The translations under genes were made by a program, and so were the position numbers. 12,144 nt of DNA. Origin: Deltaproteobacteria bacterium (lineage in GTDB: Bacteria > Bdellovibrionota_F > JAHFAK01). Under the pieces are notes generated by a model. It was not told where the DNA came from and ran no database searches. It saw only the letters and a list, made by a program, of their open reading frames with translations. The stretch lies in NCBI GenBank assembly GCA_023250585.1, contig JAHFAK010000013.1:1-12144 (forward strand), written 5' to 3'. Shown here piece after piece: positions 1-6,518 of this stretch (its first letter is position 1; the number at the start of each line of letters is the position of its first letter).

Positions 1-1
1 T

Positions 2-358
2 GAATACTATGAGCAGTTTCTTTCCATCGTTCATAAACGTGTAAAAAATGATCTATCTCTTGAAACACTTCGAACCCTTGCTGATGGTCGTATTTACACG
101 GCAAAGCAAGCAGTAGAAAAAAAACTCATTAATACTACCGGCTATTTTGCTGATGCTTTTGATAAATCACTGGTGCTTGCTCATATTCTTGATGCTCAAG
201 TTGTTGCCTATACGTATTATCCAAAATCAAAAACAAATATTTATGCCGCAAATATTCAAGATACCACTTCATTGATTAATGTTACATCATTTGAAAAACA
301 TCTGCCGAAGTTAAAAGCTGGATTCTATTATCTCTGGTTACCGGAGAGTATAGAGTAA
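2..358 (+). CDS. sppA: SppA-like signal peptide peptidase (C-terminal end, partial)
   Basis: Only the last 118 codons lie in the window; the frame is open from base 2 to the TAA at 356-358. The family (S49 serine peptidases) cuts leftover signal peptides in the cytoplasmic membrane. The sequence contains the typical C-terminal SppA pattern: a helix with YYEQFLSIVHKRV, then LADGRIYTAKQAVEKKLI, then TTGYFADAF, matching the family's 'LADGRVYTGxQA...LGLVDxxGGxxDA' stretch. The tail (AQVVAYTYYPKS, then NIYAAN) resembles the usual end of the domain, followed by about 35 residues with no motif I recognise. The catalytic Ser and Lys would lie upstream, outside the window, so activity cannot be judged. 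An internal ATG at 173 is in the same frame and is not a separate gene. Confidence 0.8.
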   Translation, partial: EYYEQFLSIVHKRVKNDLSLETLRTLADGRIYTAKQAVEKKLINTTGYFADAFDKSLVLAHILDAQVVAYTYYPKSKTNIYAANIQDTTSLINVTSFEKHLPKLKAGFYYLWLPESIE

Positions 359-522
359 AGCGAGGATCAGTTCCTCCTCTGGGCTAAAAAACAATTGTGT
401 ACTATTTTCATACTTATGAGATGAAATTCCTTTACCTTATAGGCATTACTTAATTTTTAGTAATTATATCAGTTAGTTATTTTAAAATTATTGGCTTCAG
501 GCTTGCATACTTACCTACAATG

Positions 523-528
523 AGGAGG
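523..528 (+). promoter_or_regulatory. Strong ribosome binding site
   Basis: A perfect AGGAGG sits 8 bases before the ATG at 537 and fixes the start of the large lipoprotein gene. Confidence 0.8.
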
Positions 529-536
529 AATGAACT

Positions 537-2789
537 ATGAAAGAAGTAAAAGTTACGGTCATTCTTATCGTTATTTTTTTAGTCTATAGTAGTTGCGGAG
601 GAGAAACTGATACGAAAACTACAGATTCTTCAGAACAGATTGTAAATTCAGACGATTCACAAGGCAATAATGACAATGGCAATTCTTCGGATATAACCAA
701 TGAGCAAGGCGAAGAGAATTCTCCCATTGTTCCTGTAACGACTGAACCAGACGATGATGCTGATGGTGTAATAAATGACAAGGATAACTGTCCCAAGATA
801 GCTAATACTGACCAAAAAAATACTGATGGAGATTCATTAGGTGATGTATGTGATGCATGCCCAAAAGACTCTCAAAATGATGTAGATAAAGACGGTGTTT
901 GCGGAGATGTCGATAATTGTCCTTCAGTAGCTAATGCTGATCAAAAAGATAGTGATGGAGATGGAATCGGAGATCTGTGTGATGATTCTCCCGTAATTGT
1001 AGATACTTCTATTGATGCTGATGCCGATGGAATAACGCTTTCGAATGGAGATTGCAATGATTCTGATGCCACTATTTATCCTGGAGCACAGGAGATATTC
1101 AATGATGGTATAGATCAGAATTGTGATGGTAAAGATACAATAAATAATTTTCAACAGGAATTCTATGTGGATAGTACAAAGACTATACGTTTTAGTGAAG
1201 GAATAGGCTATTCAAAACCAACATTTGCTGACATAGATAAAGATAAAGATTTAGATGTGGTTGTGGGAAGTACGGAAGGCACAATTACTTATTTAAAAAA
1301 TAATAATGGTAAATATGAGGAGCAGCGGGGGAGTAATAGCCCATTTAGTGGAATCGACGTAGGAAGTTATAGTGCACCGACATTTGCTGATGTAAATAAT
1401 GATGGAGCTTTAGACTTAATAGTTGGAAATATTGATGGGATAATAAGATACTTTCAGAATACTAATGGAAGTTATGTCGAACAAACAGGAAGTAATAATC
1501 CATTCTATGAAATCGATATTGGAGAGTTTAGCACCCCAACATTTGCTGATATAGATAACGATAAAGATTTAGATCTTATTGTAGGTGAATATGATGGTTA
1601 TATTAATTATTATGTGAATGATAATGGAATCTATATTGAACAAACAATTGATGATCCTGGCCAATATTCTACGGCGAAAATTGCTTTTAGCCCATTCTCT
1701 GGAATTGATGTAGGCACTTTAAGTACGCCGACTTTTTCTGATGTGGATAAAGACGGAGACTTGGATTTAATCGTCGGTGAATCTGATGGTTATATCAATT
1801 ACTATAGAAACAACAATGGAACGTATCAAGCGGTAACGGGAAGTAGCAATCCTTTCAATAGCATTAGTATTCAGGGCAGTGCTCCGATTTTTGCAGATAT
1901 GAATAATGATAAAAATTCTGACTTAATTGTTGGTGGTAGTAGCGGTACTCTAAATTATTATAAGTATGCTAATGGAAGTTATACCATACAAACTGGTACT
2001 GCTAACCCATTTAATGCAATTGATGTTGGTTTTTATAGTGCTCCCACATTTACCGACATAGATAACGATGGGGATTTGGATTTAGTAGTTGGAAATAGCG
2101 TCGGGATAATAAAATACTTTAAGAATAATAATGGAAGTTATGTCGAACAAACGGATAGTAATAATCCATTCAATGCCATAGATGTTTCCTATCACAGTAC
2201 GCCAACGTTTGCAGATATTGATAAAGATGGGGATCTAGACCTTGTTCTTGGAGAAAAGGATGGAATTTTACATTACTTCAAAAAAGATAGTGGGAAATAT
2301 GTAGAGCAAACTGATACTGCTAACCCATTTGATAAAATTGACGTAGGTGATTATAGTGCTCCCACATTTACCGATATAGATAACGATGGGAATTTTGATT
2401 TAGTAGTTGGTAGCGAATCTGGGTTTATCTCTTTATATACATATAACAAAAGTACGAAGAAATATGAAGAACAAACAAGTGCGAGTAATCCATTTGATGG
2501 AATTAATGTAGGTTATGATAGTTATCCAGTTTTTGCAGACATTGATAATGACTATGATTTAGATTTAGTAATAGGAAATTTTGATGGTTCTATCCATTAT
2601 TATAAGAATATTAATGGTAGCTATGTTGAACAATCAGGCAATAAGAATCCGTTCGGTACAATCACAATCAATGGAGGTGATAGTACCCCAACATTTGCTG
2701 ATATAGATAACGATGGCGACTTAGATTTATTTATTGGTGGTGTGAGTGGTGGCGTGGCATTCTATAGAAATAACCTGACTTATAATTAG
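537..2789 (+). CDS. Surface lipoprotein with TSP3, MopE-type and ten VCBS/FG-GAP repeats
   Basis: A 750-residue predicted exported lipoprotein. Residues 1-20 form a short signal peptide ending in a lipobox-like VYSSC with the lipid-bearing Cys at 20; Tyr at -3 is unusual, so processing is likely but not certain. Residues 21-70 are a polar Ser/Asn/Asp/Glu linker. Residues 72-149 hold thrombospondin type-3 calcium-binding repeats (DDDADGVINDKDNCP, then DSDGDGIGDLCDD). Residues 160-199 match the Cys-containing metal-binding motif seen in MopE-like proteins (DADADGITL, GDCNDSDATIYPGA, DGIDQNCDG). From residue 225 to the end are ten copies of a ~52-residue VCBS/FG-GAP unit with core PTFADIDxDxDLDLxVG followed by YYxNxNGxYxEQ and NPF. 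The unit suggests a calcium-stabilised beta-propeller. The role is unknown; surface binding or adhesion is inference. The gene has its own strong RBS and appears monocistronic, converging on the antitoxin-like gene. Confidence 0.85.
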   Translation: MKEVKVTVILIVIFLVYSSCGGETDTKTTDSSEQIVNSDDSQGNNDNGNSSDITNEQGEENSPIVPVTTEPDDDADGVINDKDNCPKIANTDQKNTDGDSLGDVCDACPKDSQNDVDKDGVCGDVDNCPSVANADQKDSDGDGIGDLCDDSPVIVDTSIDADADGITLSNGDCNDSDATIYPGAQEIFNDGIDQNCDGKDTINNFQQEFYVDSTKTIRFSEGIGYSKPTFADIDKDKDLDVVVGSTEGTITYLKNNNGKYEEQRGSNSPFSGIDVGSYSAPTFADVNNDGALDLIVGNIDGIIRYFQNTNGSYVEQTGSNNPFYEIDIGEFSTPTFADIDNDKDLDLIVGEYDGYINYYVNDNGIYIEQTIDDPGQYSTAKIAFSPFSGIDVGTLSTPTFSDVDKDGDLDLIVGESDGYINYYRNNNGTYQAVTGSSNPFNSISIQGSAPIFADMNNDKNSDLIVGGSSGTLNYYKYANGSYTIQTGTANPFNAIDVGFYSAPTFTDIDNDGDLDLVVGNSVGIIKYFKNNNGSYVEQTDSNNPFNAIDVSYHSTPTFADIDKDGDLDLVLGEKDGILHYFKKDSGKYVEQTDTANPFDKIDVGDYSAPTFTDIDNDGNFDLVVGSESGFISLYTYNKSTKKYEEQTSASNPFDGINVGYDSYPVFADIDNDYDLDLVIGNFDGSIHYYKNINGSYVEQSGNKNPFGTITINGGDSTPTFADIDNDGDLDLFIGGVSGGVAFYRNNLTYN
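1209..2786 (+). repeat. Ten tandem ~156-bp VCBS/FG-GAP coding repeats
   Basis: The protein units begin near residues YSKPTFADID, SYSAPTFADV, EFSTPTFADI, TLSTPTFSDV, GSAPIFADMN, FYSAPTFTDI, YHSTPTFADI, DYSAPTFTDI, YDSYPVFADI and GDSTPTFADI. Unit 3 carries an insertion of about 12 residues (around DDPGQYSTAK), and unit 10 is cut short at the C-terminus. At DNA level units 6 and 8 share an almost identical block (near 2037-2075 and 2354-2392), and units 2 and 6 share another (near 1464 and 2130), consistent with recent duplication or gene conversion inside the gene. Confidence 0.85.
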
Positions 2790-2850
2790 ATTAAGAGAAG
2801 AAAAGCAGAAGTGGAGCTGACATATAAACAGTACATTGAGTGGAGGAGCA

Positions 2851-3063
2851 TTAAGCAGCGTAACGAATTTCTTTGAGATGTTTTTCAAAAGACTGTAGCA
2901 TATTTTGAATCGACATTGTTTCTTTTTCTTCGAAGTATTGTTCTCCACATTGAGAGCAGACATATGCGGGGATTTCTTTGATAAAAAGATGATACCCTTG
3001 TCGATCAACGGTATAAGAAACCTTTGATTGTTCCATTTCGCCTCTACAAAACATGCATTTCAT
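2851..3063 (-). CDS. YgiT-type zinc-finger protein, antitoxin-like
   Basis: A 70-residue protein with two CxxC knuckles (C3/C6 and C36/C39) in the arrangement of the N-terminal zinc-binding domain of MqsA/YgiT antitoxins. The segments KCMFCRGEM and IPAYVCSQCGEQYF are typical, the latter followed by a short helix. It lacks the C-terminal helix-turn-helix of full MqsA, as do many stand-alone YgiT-type proteins. Its ATG overlaps the TGA of the upstream DUF4258 gene (bases 3060-3063, ATGA), so the two were translationally coupled. DUF4258 and YgiT-type proteins are frequent neighbours and are commonly treated as a type II toxin-antitoxin-like pair. Here the partner is broken, so this gene may be an orphan. 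Binding of partner or DNA is family inference. Confidence 0.75.
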   Translation of the reverse strand: MKCMFCRGEMEQSKVSYTVDRQGYHLFIKEIPAYVCSQCGEQYFEEKETMSIQNMLQSFEKHLKEIRYAA

Positions 3064-3423
3064 TTTTTTCTCCTTTTTGAAAAGTTATTCTCCCATTTAT
3101 CTTCCGAAGGGATATATGTTGTGACGATAACGAGATAGTCTTCTTTTGGTGAACATACAACATGGAGAGGTCGAGTATGTCTTCTGGATACACTGTACAA
3201 GAGAAAACTATGTCTTCTTTTATCTTCTGGATAGTCTTCAATTATTATACCATTAAAAATTACATCTCTATACTTCGTCTGTAGTAACAATTATTTCTTC
3301 ATCATTCATTTCATTGAGAGCATGTAGAGTATATAAAATTTTCTTCTCAGCAGCTTTTTTAATTAATATCCGTTTATCCATTAATTCTAGTATACGTATC
3401 TCGATGTCAAAATCAACGTCTAT
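3060..3423 (-). pseudogene. DUF4258 toxin-like gene, frameshifted
   Basis: Two reading frames together encode one DUF4258 protein. The upstream frame, from about 3423 or the ATG at 3381-3379, reads KKAAEKKILYTLHALNEM and then DEEIIVTTDEV before a TAG. The downstream frame, running to the TGA at 3062-3060, continues with YRDVIFNGIIIEDYPEDK, then RPLHVVCSPKEDYLVIVTTY and KWENNFSKRRKK. The join lies near 3269-3274, where restoring one TA dinucleotide (GTATAGAG to GTATATAGAG) gives a continuous ...TDEVYRDVIF... sequence, so a 2-base loss in a TA run is the simplest explanation. The downstream piece alone (TTG at 3290) follows a stop codon directly and lacks the N-terminal His-containing segment. 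DUF4258 proteins are small, RelE/BrnT-like in setting and usually paired with a zinc-finger antitoxin, as here. A sequencing error cannot be excluded. Confidence 0.7.
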
Positions 3424-3446
3424 CTATACCTCACCTTATCCCAGGT

Positions 3447-3911
3447 TTAATAAAATCTAGCTGGTTGTCGGCGTTTTCTTTGAAAGAATTCTTGAAGTAA
3501 TTTTTTTGTTTCCTCTTCTAAAATGCCTCCTTCAATTTTCACGGTATGATTGAATTTTTTGGAAAAATCATTAATAGAATAAAAACTTCCCCAGCGTTTG
3601 TCTTTGCAGCCAAAATACACATGCGCGATGCGTGCATGAATGATTGCGCCCGCGCACATGATACATGGCTCGCACGTTACATATAAACTCGTATCATTGA
3701 GTCGCCAGGATTGTAATTTCTTCGAAGCCTTTTGTATTACTTGTATTTCTGCGTGTGCAGTCACATCTTGTTTTTGTTCGATGCGATTATATGCCCGAGC
3801 GATAATTTTATTTTTGTAAACAAGAACAGCTCCAATTGGGACTTCATCTAGAGTAAATGCTTTTTTAGCTTCCTTGAGCGCAAGAAGTATAAAATTGGTA
3901 TGAATGTTCAT
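3447..3911 (-). CDS. tadA: tRNA-specific adenosine deaminase TadA
   Basis: A 154-residue zinc-dependent deaminase that converts adenosine to inosine at the wobble position of tRNA-Arg(ACG), allowing CGN decoding. The catalytic signature is complete: HAE with zinc-ligand H53 and proton-shuttle E55, and EPCIMC with zinc-ligand cysteines C83 and C86. The flanking VPIGAVLV, SLYVTCEP and CAGAIIHARI agree closely with bacterial TadA, and the length is normal. The ATG at 3911 fits family N-termini, but no Shine-Dalgarno sequence precedes it. The gene is divergent from the deoxyhypusine-synthase-like gene, with 62 bases between them. The DUF4258 remnant begins about 23 bases after its stop on the same strand, so the three minus-strand genes may be cotranscribed. 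Confidence 0.93.
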   Translation of the reverse strand: MNIHTNFILLALKEAKKAFTLDEVPIGAVLVYKNKIIARAYNRIEQKQDVTAHAEIQVIQKASKKLQSWRLNDTSLYVTCEPCIMCAGAIIHARIAHVYFGCKDKRWGSFYSINDFSKKFNHTVKIEGGILEEETKKLLQEFFQRKRRQPARFY

Positions 3912-3917
3912 ATACTA

Positions 3918-3946
3918 AAGTTATTGAAAAAATACATTCATTTCAA
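3918..3946 (-). promoter_or_regulatory. Candidate tadA promoter
   Basis: On the minus strand TTGAAA (3946-3941) is followed after 17 bases by TAACTT (3923-3918). The expected start of transcription falls at or next to the tadA ATG, which would give a leaderless message and fits the missing Shine-Dalgarno. It overlaps the opposing promoter of the divergent gene. The -10 match is only moderate. Confidence 0.25.
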
Positions 3947-3952
3947 TATAAA
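3924..3952 (+). promoter_or_regulatory. Candidate sigma-70 promoter for the DHS-like/rsmA/recO cluster
   Basis: TTGAAA (3924-3929), a 17-base spacer and TATAAA (3947-3952) form a good housekeeping promoter match. Transcription would begin near 3959, giving a very short leader that still includes the AGGAG at 3961-3965, 8 bases before the ATG at 3974. Confidence 0.5.
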
Positions 3953-3973
3953 CATGACCAAGGAGAGTTATAC

Positions 3974-5065
3974 ATGAAAAATAAAATGCTGGGCAAATTA
4001 CCTAAGATTGCACCAAAAGATGTTTCCCAAACTGAAAACTTTGTCGATTTTGTTGATAACTGCTTTCAAGCTTATAATGGAGCACGGCTACGCGAGGCAT
4101 GCCAGCTTTTTGCGGAAAAGATGGTCGCTGATGATTCAGTCGTCGGTATTAGCCTTACGGGTGCCCTTACACCTGCAGGACTCGGCATATCAAGCCTTGT
4201 GCCGCTGATTGAAGCTGGATTTATTGATTACATCGCTTCAACCGGAGCAAATCTTTACCATGATGCACATTTTCCTTTAGGGTTTGATTTGTATCAGGGC
4301 TCACCGCATTTAGATGATGTCGTTTTGCGAAAAGATGGAGTGATTCGTGTCTATGATGTTCTCTTTGATCAAAAGGTATTATTCGATACCGATGCATTTT
4401 ATACTCACCTCATCCGACAACCGGTGTTTCAGAAAAAAATGGGCTGCGCAGAATTTCATTATGAACTTGGACGATTCGTTGATGCACGAGAAAAAGCTTT
4501 GGGCGTGAAAAATATCAGCGTTTTAGCTGCGTGTTTTCGGAATGAAGTTCCCGTATATGTGCCATCAGTAGGGGATAGCACGATTGGCATGAATGCAGCG
4601 TTGACAGCGCTTGAGGGATATAAGATTCAATTTGATCCGAACTTGGATGTCAATGAAACTGCGGCAATTGTTTATCATGCAAAGAAAAATAATATGAAGA
4701 GTTCTGTATTTGTGTGTGGCGGTGGGGCACCAAAGAATTTCTTGCTTCAAACCGAACCATACATTCAAGAGATTTTAGGACTCAAAGAAGATGGCCATGA
4801 TTATTATATTCAGATCACCGATGCTCGTCCTGACACCGGAGGGCTTTCAGGTGCAACGCCTTCGGAAGCGGTAAGCTGGGGAAAAATTAATCCCGATAAA
4901 TTGCCCGGGACGGTTGTGGTTTATACCGATACTACTATTGCACTTCCGATGATTGCACATTATACACTTTCAAAAAAGAAAAGTAGGCAGAAGAGAAAAT
5001 TCTACAAACAGCTTGGTAGTTTTGTCGAAAAAATGAAAAATGACTACATCAAAACCAAAGGATAA
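3974..5065 (+). CDS. Bacterial deoxyhypusine synthase-like protein
   Basis: A 363-residue member of the deoxyhypusine synthase family. Family enzymes use NAD to cleave spermidine and move its aminobutyl group to a lysine or, in bacterial relatives such as homospermidine synthases, to a free amine. Visible features are GISLTGALTPAGLG (residues 58-71), the STGANLYHD region (89-97) where eukaryotic enzymes have their TAGGVEED-type loop, the Gly-rich VCGGGAPKNF (247-256), DARPDTGGLSGA (283-294) and SEAVSWGKI (297-305). Lys304 corresponds to the catalytic lysine that forms the enzyme-imine intermediate (Lys329 in the human enzyme). The KHH of eukaryotic enzymes is KNF here, so substrate use may differ. 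Bacteria lack eIF5A, so hypusine formation is unlikely; a polyamine-synthesis role is inferred. A good AGGAG supports the start. The 3' end overlaps rsmA by 26 bases. Confidence 0.82.
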   Translation: MKNKMLGKLPKIAPKDVSQTENFVDFVDNCFQAYNGARLREACQLFAEKMVADDSVVGISLTGALTPAGLGISSLVPLIEAGFIDYIASTGANLYHDAHFPLGFDLYQGSPHLDDVVLRKDGVIRVYDVLFDQKVLFDTDAFYTHLIRQPVFQKKMGCAEFHYELGRFVDAREKALGVKNISVLAACFRNEVPVYVPSVGDSTIGMNAALTALEGYKIQFDPNLDVNETAAIVYHAKKNNMKSSVFVCGGGAPKNFLLQTEPYIQEILGLKEDGHDYYIQITDARPDTGGLSGATPSEAVSWGKINPDKLPGTVVVYTDTTIALPMIAHYTLSKKKSRQKRKFYKQLGSFVEKMKNDYIKTKG

Positions 5066-5876
5066 CTCTTTATCATTTCGGCCAAATAAAAAATTAGGCC
5101 AGCATTTTTTGCGAGATGCTACGTATCTCGATAAAATAATTTCATCGTTACATATTCAAAAAGAAGATACGATCCTAGAAATAGGACCTGGTGCAGGTGT
5201 GCTTACCGAAAAGCTTATCCCTTTGTGTAAAAAAATCTACGCTATCGAAATTGATAGATCACTTGTTGAGCAGTTAAAAAATAAATTTGGAGATTACAAG
5301 CATGTAGAAATAATTCATCGAGATATTTTACAGGCTGATTTTAAAGAGATTGCCAAAGGAAATATACTGCGTGTGGTTGGCAATCTACCCTACAACATTT
5401 CTTCACAAATTGTGTTTAAGATAATTGAAGAACAGGCAGTAGTTCATGATGCAGTCTTGATGTTTCAAAAGGAATTAGCCGAAAAATTTACGGGCGTTGT
5501 TGGGACAAAAAAATATGGACCAATAACTATTTTTACTCAGCAGTTTTTTGAGGTAGCGCATCTTTTTGATGTGCCGAAGTCAGCATTTTATCCTGTGCCA
5601 GAAATAGTATCTTCGGTGTTGTCTTTCATCAAAAGAAAGAATCCTCTGATAATTCCACAAGATCAACAGGGCTTTGAACGATTTGTAAAAATTGCTTTTA
5701 CTCATCGAAGAAAAAAACTCCTTAACAATATTAGAAATTATTCTACAAAGGATATTGGGGCTCTTACTAAGCTTTTTGAGAAATTTAATATTTCTATACA
5801 TGTGCGAGCAGAGGATGTGCCTATTGCAGAATTCAATGTTCTCTATGAGGCTATAAATAATGACGTTACCACATAA
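5040..5876 (+). CDS. rsmA: 16S rRNA adenine dimethyltransferase RsmA (KsgA)
   Basis: A 278-residue S-adenosylmethionine-dependent enzyme that dimethylates two adjacent adenosines in the 3'-terminal helix of 16S rRNA during late small-subunit assembly. The N-terminal KKLGQHFL (residues 17-24) is diagnostic. Cofactor-binding motif I is LEIGPGAGVLTEKL (46-59), followed by acidic E70 and by D95 of HRDIL. The catalytic motif NLPYNIS (115-121) is intact. The C-terminal RNA-binding region includes FYPVPEIVSSVL and FTHRRKKLLNNIR. Length is normal. The start lies inside the end of the preceding gene, in another frame and without a clear Shine-Dalgarno, so translation is probably coupled. The next gene, recO, starts 17 bases before its end. 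Confidence 0.95.
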   Translation: MTTSKPKDNSLSFRPNKKLGQHFLRDATYLDKIISSLHIQKEDTILEIGPGAGVLTEKLIPLCKKIYAIEIDRSLVEQLKNKFGDYKHVEIIHRDILQADFKEIAKGNILRVVGNLPYNISSQIVFKIIEEQAVVHDAVLMFQKELAEKFTGVVGTKKYGPITIFTQQFFEVAHLFDVPKSAFYPVPEIVSSVLSFIKRKNPLIIPQDQQGFERFVKIAFTHRRKKLLNNIRNYSTKDIGALTKLFEKFNISIHVRAEDVPIAEFNVLYEAINNDVTT

Positions 5877-6456
5877 ACATATGGGCTTTATTTTGAATAA
5901 GATTCATTATGGAGAGGCCGATATTATTCTTAAAATTATCAATGAAGAAGGAAAAAAGTTAACCCTCTTCGCAAAAGCAGCCAAGAAAAGTCTGAAACGT
6001 TTTGCGGGTGGGCTTGATTATTTTCATTTATACTCTCTTGAATATACAAGTGCCAAGCATGGCGGTATGGGAAAATTGTTTACCACTTCAATCATTACTT
6101 ATTACGACACTATTAAAACTGATCTTACTCGTTTTGCTCTTGCCAATGTTTTCGTTGAATTAATCGATCATTTCTTAAAAGAAGATGATAGCGAGAAAAA
6201 GTTATTTCACCAAATAAAACATTTTTTTGAGACGTTACAAACTACTGCTCTGCCTTTGGACGTATATTGTAATTCTTTAATGGAAATTTTTCGTATTCTT
6301 GGCTATGGGCTTGATCGCAATACTGATATTCAAAACGCTCTTCAGCAGAGAGAGTGGAATCGGCTTTTTCATGTCTTTAATGAACATATCCTTGTACATG
6401 GACAAAAAGAACTCAAGAGCCTGACCTTTGCGAAGAAGATCCTTTTTCATACTTGA
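5860..6456 (+). CDS. recO: DNA repair protein RecO (short form)
   Basis: A 198-residue RecO-like protein. RecO works with RecF and RecR to load RecA onto SSB-coated single-stranded DNA and anneals complementary strands. The N-terminal OB-fold matches the family: GFILNKIHYGEADIILKIIN (residues 9-28), then GKKLTLFAKAAKKSLKRFAG (31-50), and LDYFHLYSLEYT. The remaining ~120 residues are helical as in RecO, with a plausible family match at MEIFRILGYGLD. The protein is about 40-50 residues shorter than typical RecO, and the four-cysteine zinc site found in many homologues is absent: a single Cys remains in the helical part. It overlaps rsmA by 17 bases and ends the cluster. Sequence is intact to a TGA, so the short form appears natural rather than truncated. 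Confidence 0.8.
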   Translation: MTLPHKHMGFILNKIHYGEADIILKIINEEGKKLTLFAKAAKKSLKRFAGGLDYFHLYSLEYTSAKHGGMGKLFTTSIITYYDTIKTDLTRFALANVFVELIDHFLKEDDSEKKLFHQIKHFFETLQTTALPLDVYCNSLMEIFRILGYGLDRNTDIQNALQQREWNRLFHVFNEHILVHGQKELKSLTFAKKILFHT

Positions 6457-6480
6457 TTAAGTTTCTACATATTCGATAAT
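6453..6480 (+). promoter_or_regulatory. Candidate sigma-70 promoter for the SH3/beta-barrel protein
   Basis: TTGATT (6453-6458), a 16-base spacer and GATAAT (6475-6480) lie over the recO stop codon and about 40 bases before the GTG start at 6519. Matches are good but AT richness raises the chance of coincidence. Confidence 0.4.
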
Positions 6481-6506
6481 ATATGCGTTAAACTTAGTAT
6501 AAACGC

Positions 6507-6511
6507 GGAGG
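6507..6511 (+). promoter_or_regulatory. Ribosome binding site selecting a GTG start
   Basis: GGAGG lies 7 bases before the GTG at 6519. No ATG with a comparable site is nearby, so this decides the non-ATG start. Confidence 0.7.
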
Positions 6512-6518
6512 ATCTCGT

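Noticed and set aside
362-376. Hairpin GAGGA/TCCTC directly after the sppA stop, as a possible terminator.
   Set aside because: The stem is only 5 bp and no T-run follows, so a Rho-independent terminator is not supported.
491-521. TTGGCT and TACAAT upstream of the large lipoprotein gene as a promoter.
   Set aside because: The spacer is 19 bases and the -10 touches the ribosome site, leaving no room for a transcript start before it.
3044-3241. Open frame on the minus strand overlapping the DUF4258 and YgiT-type genes.
   Set aside because: It is in a different frame from the recognisable DUF4258 sequence and shows no family features; it is a shadow.
6491-6502. AACTTAGTATAA, identical to the right end of element A plus flank, before the GTG-start gene.
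   Set aside because: Only 12 AT-rich bases match and no other part of the element is present; chance is a sufficient explanation.
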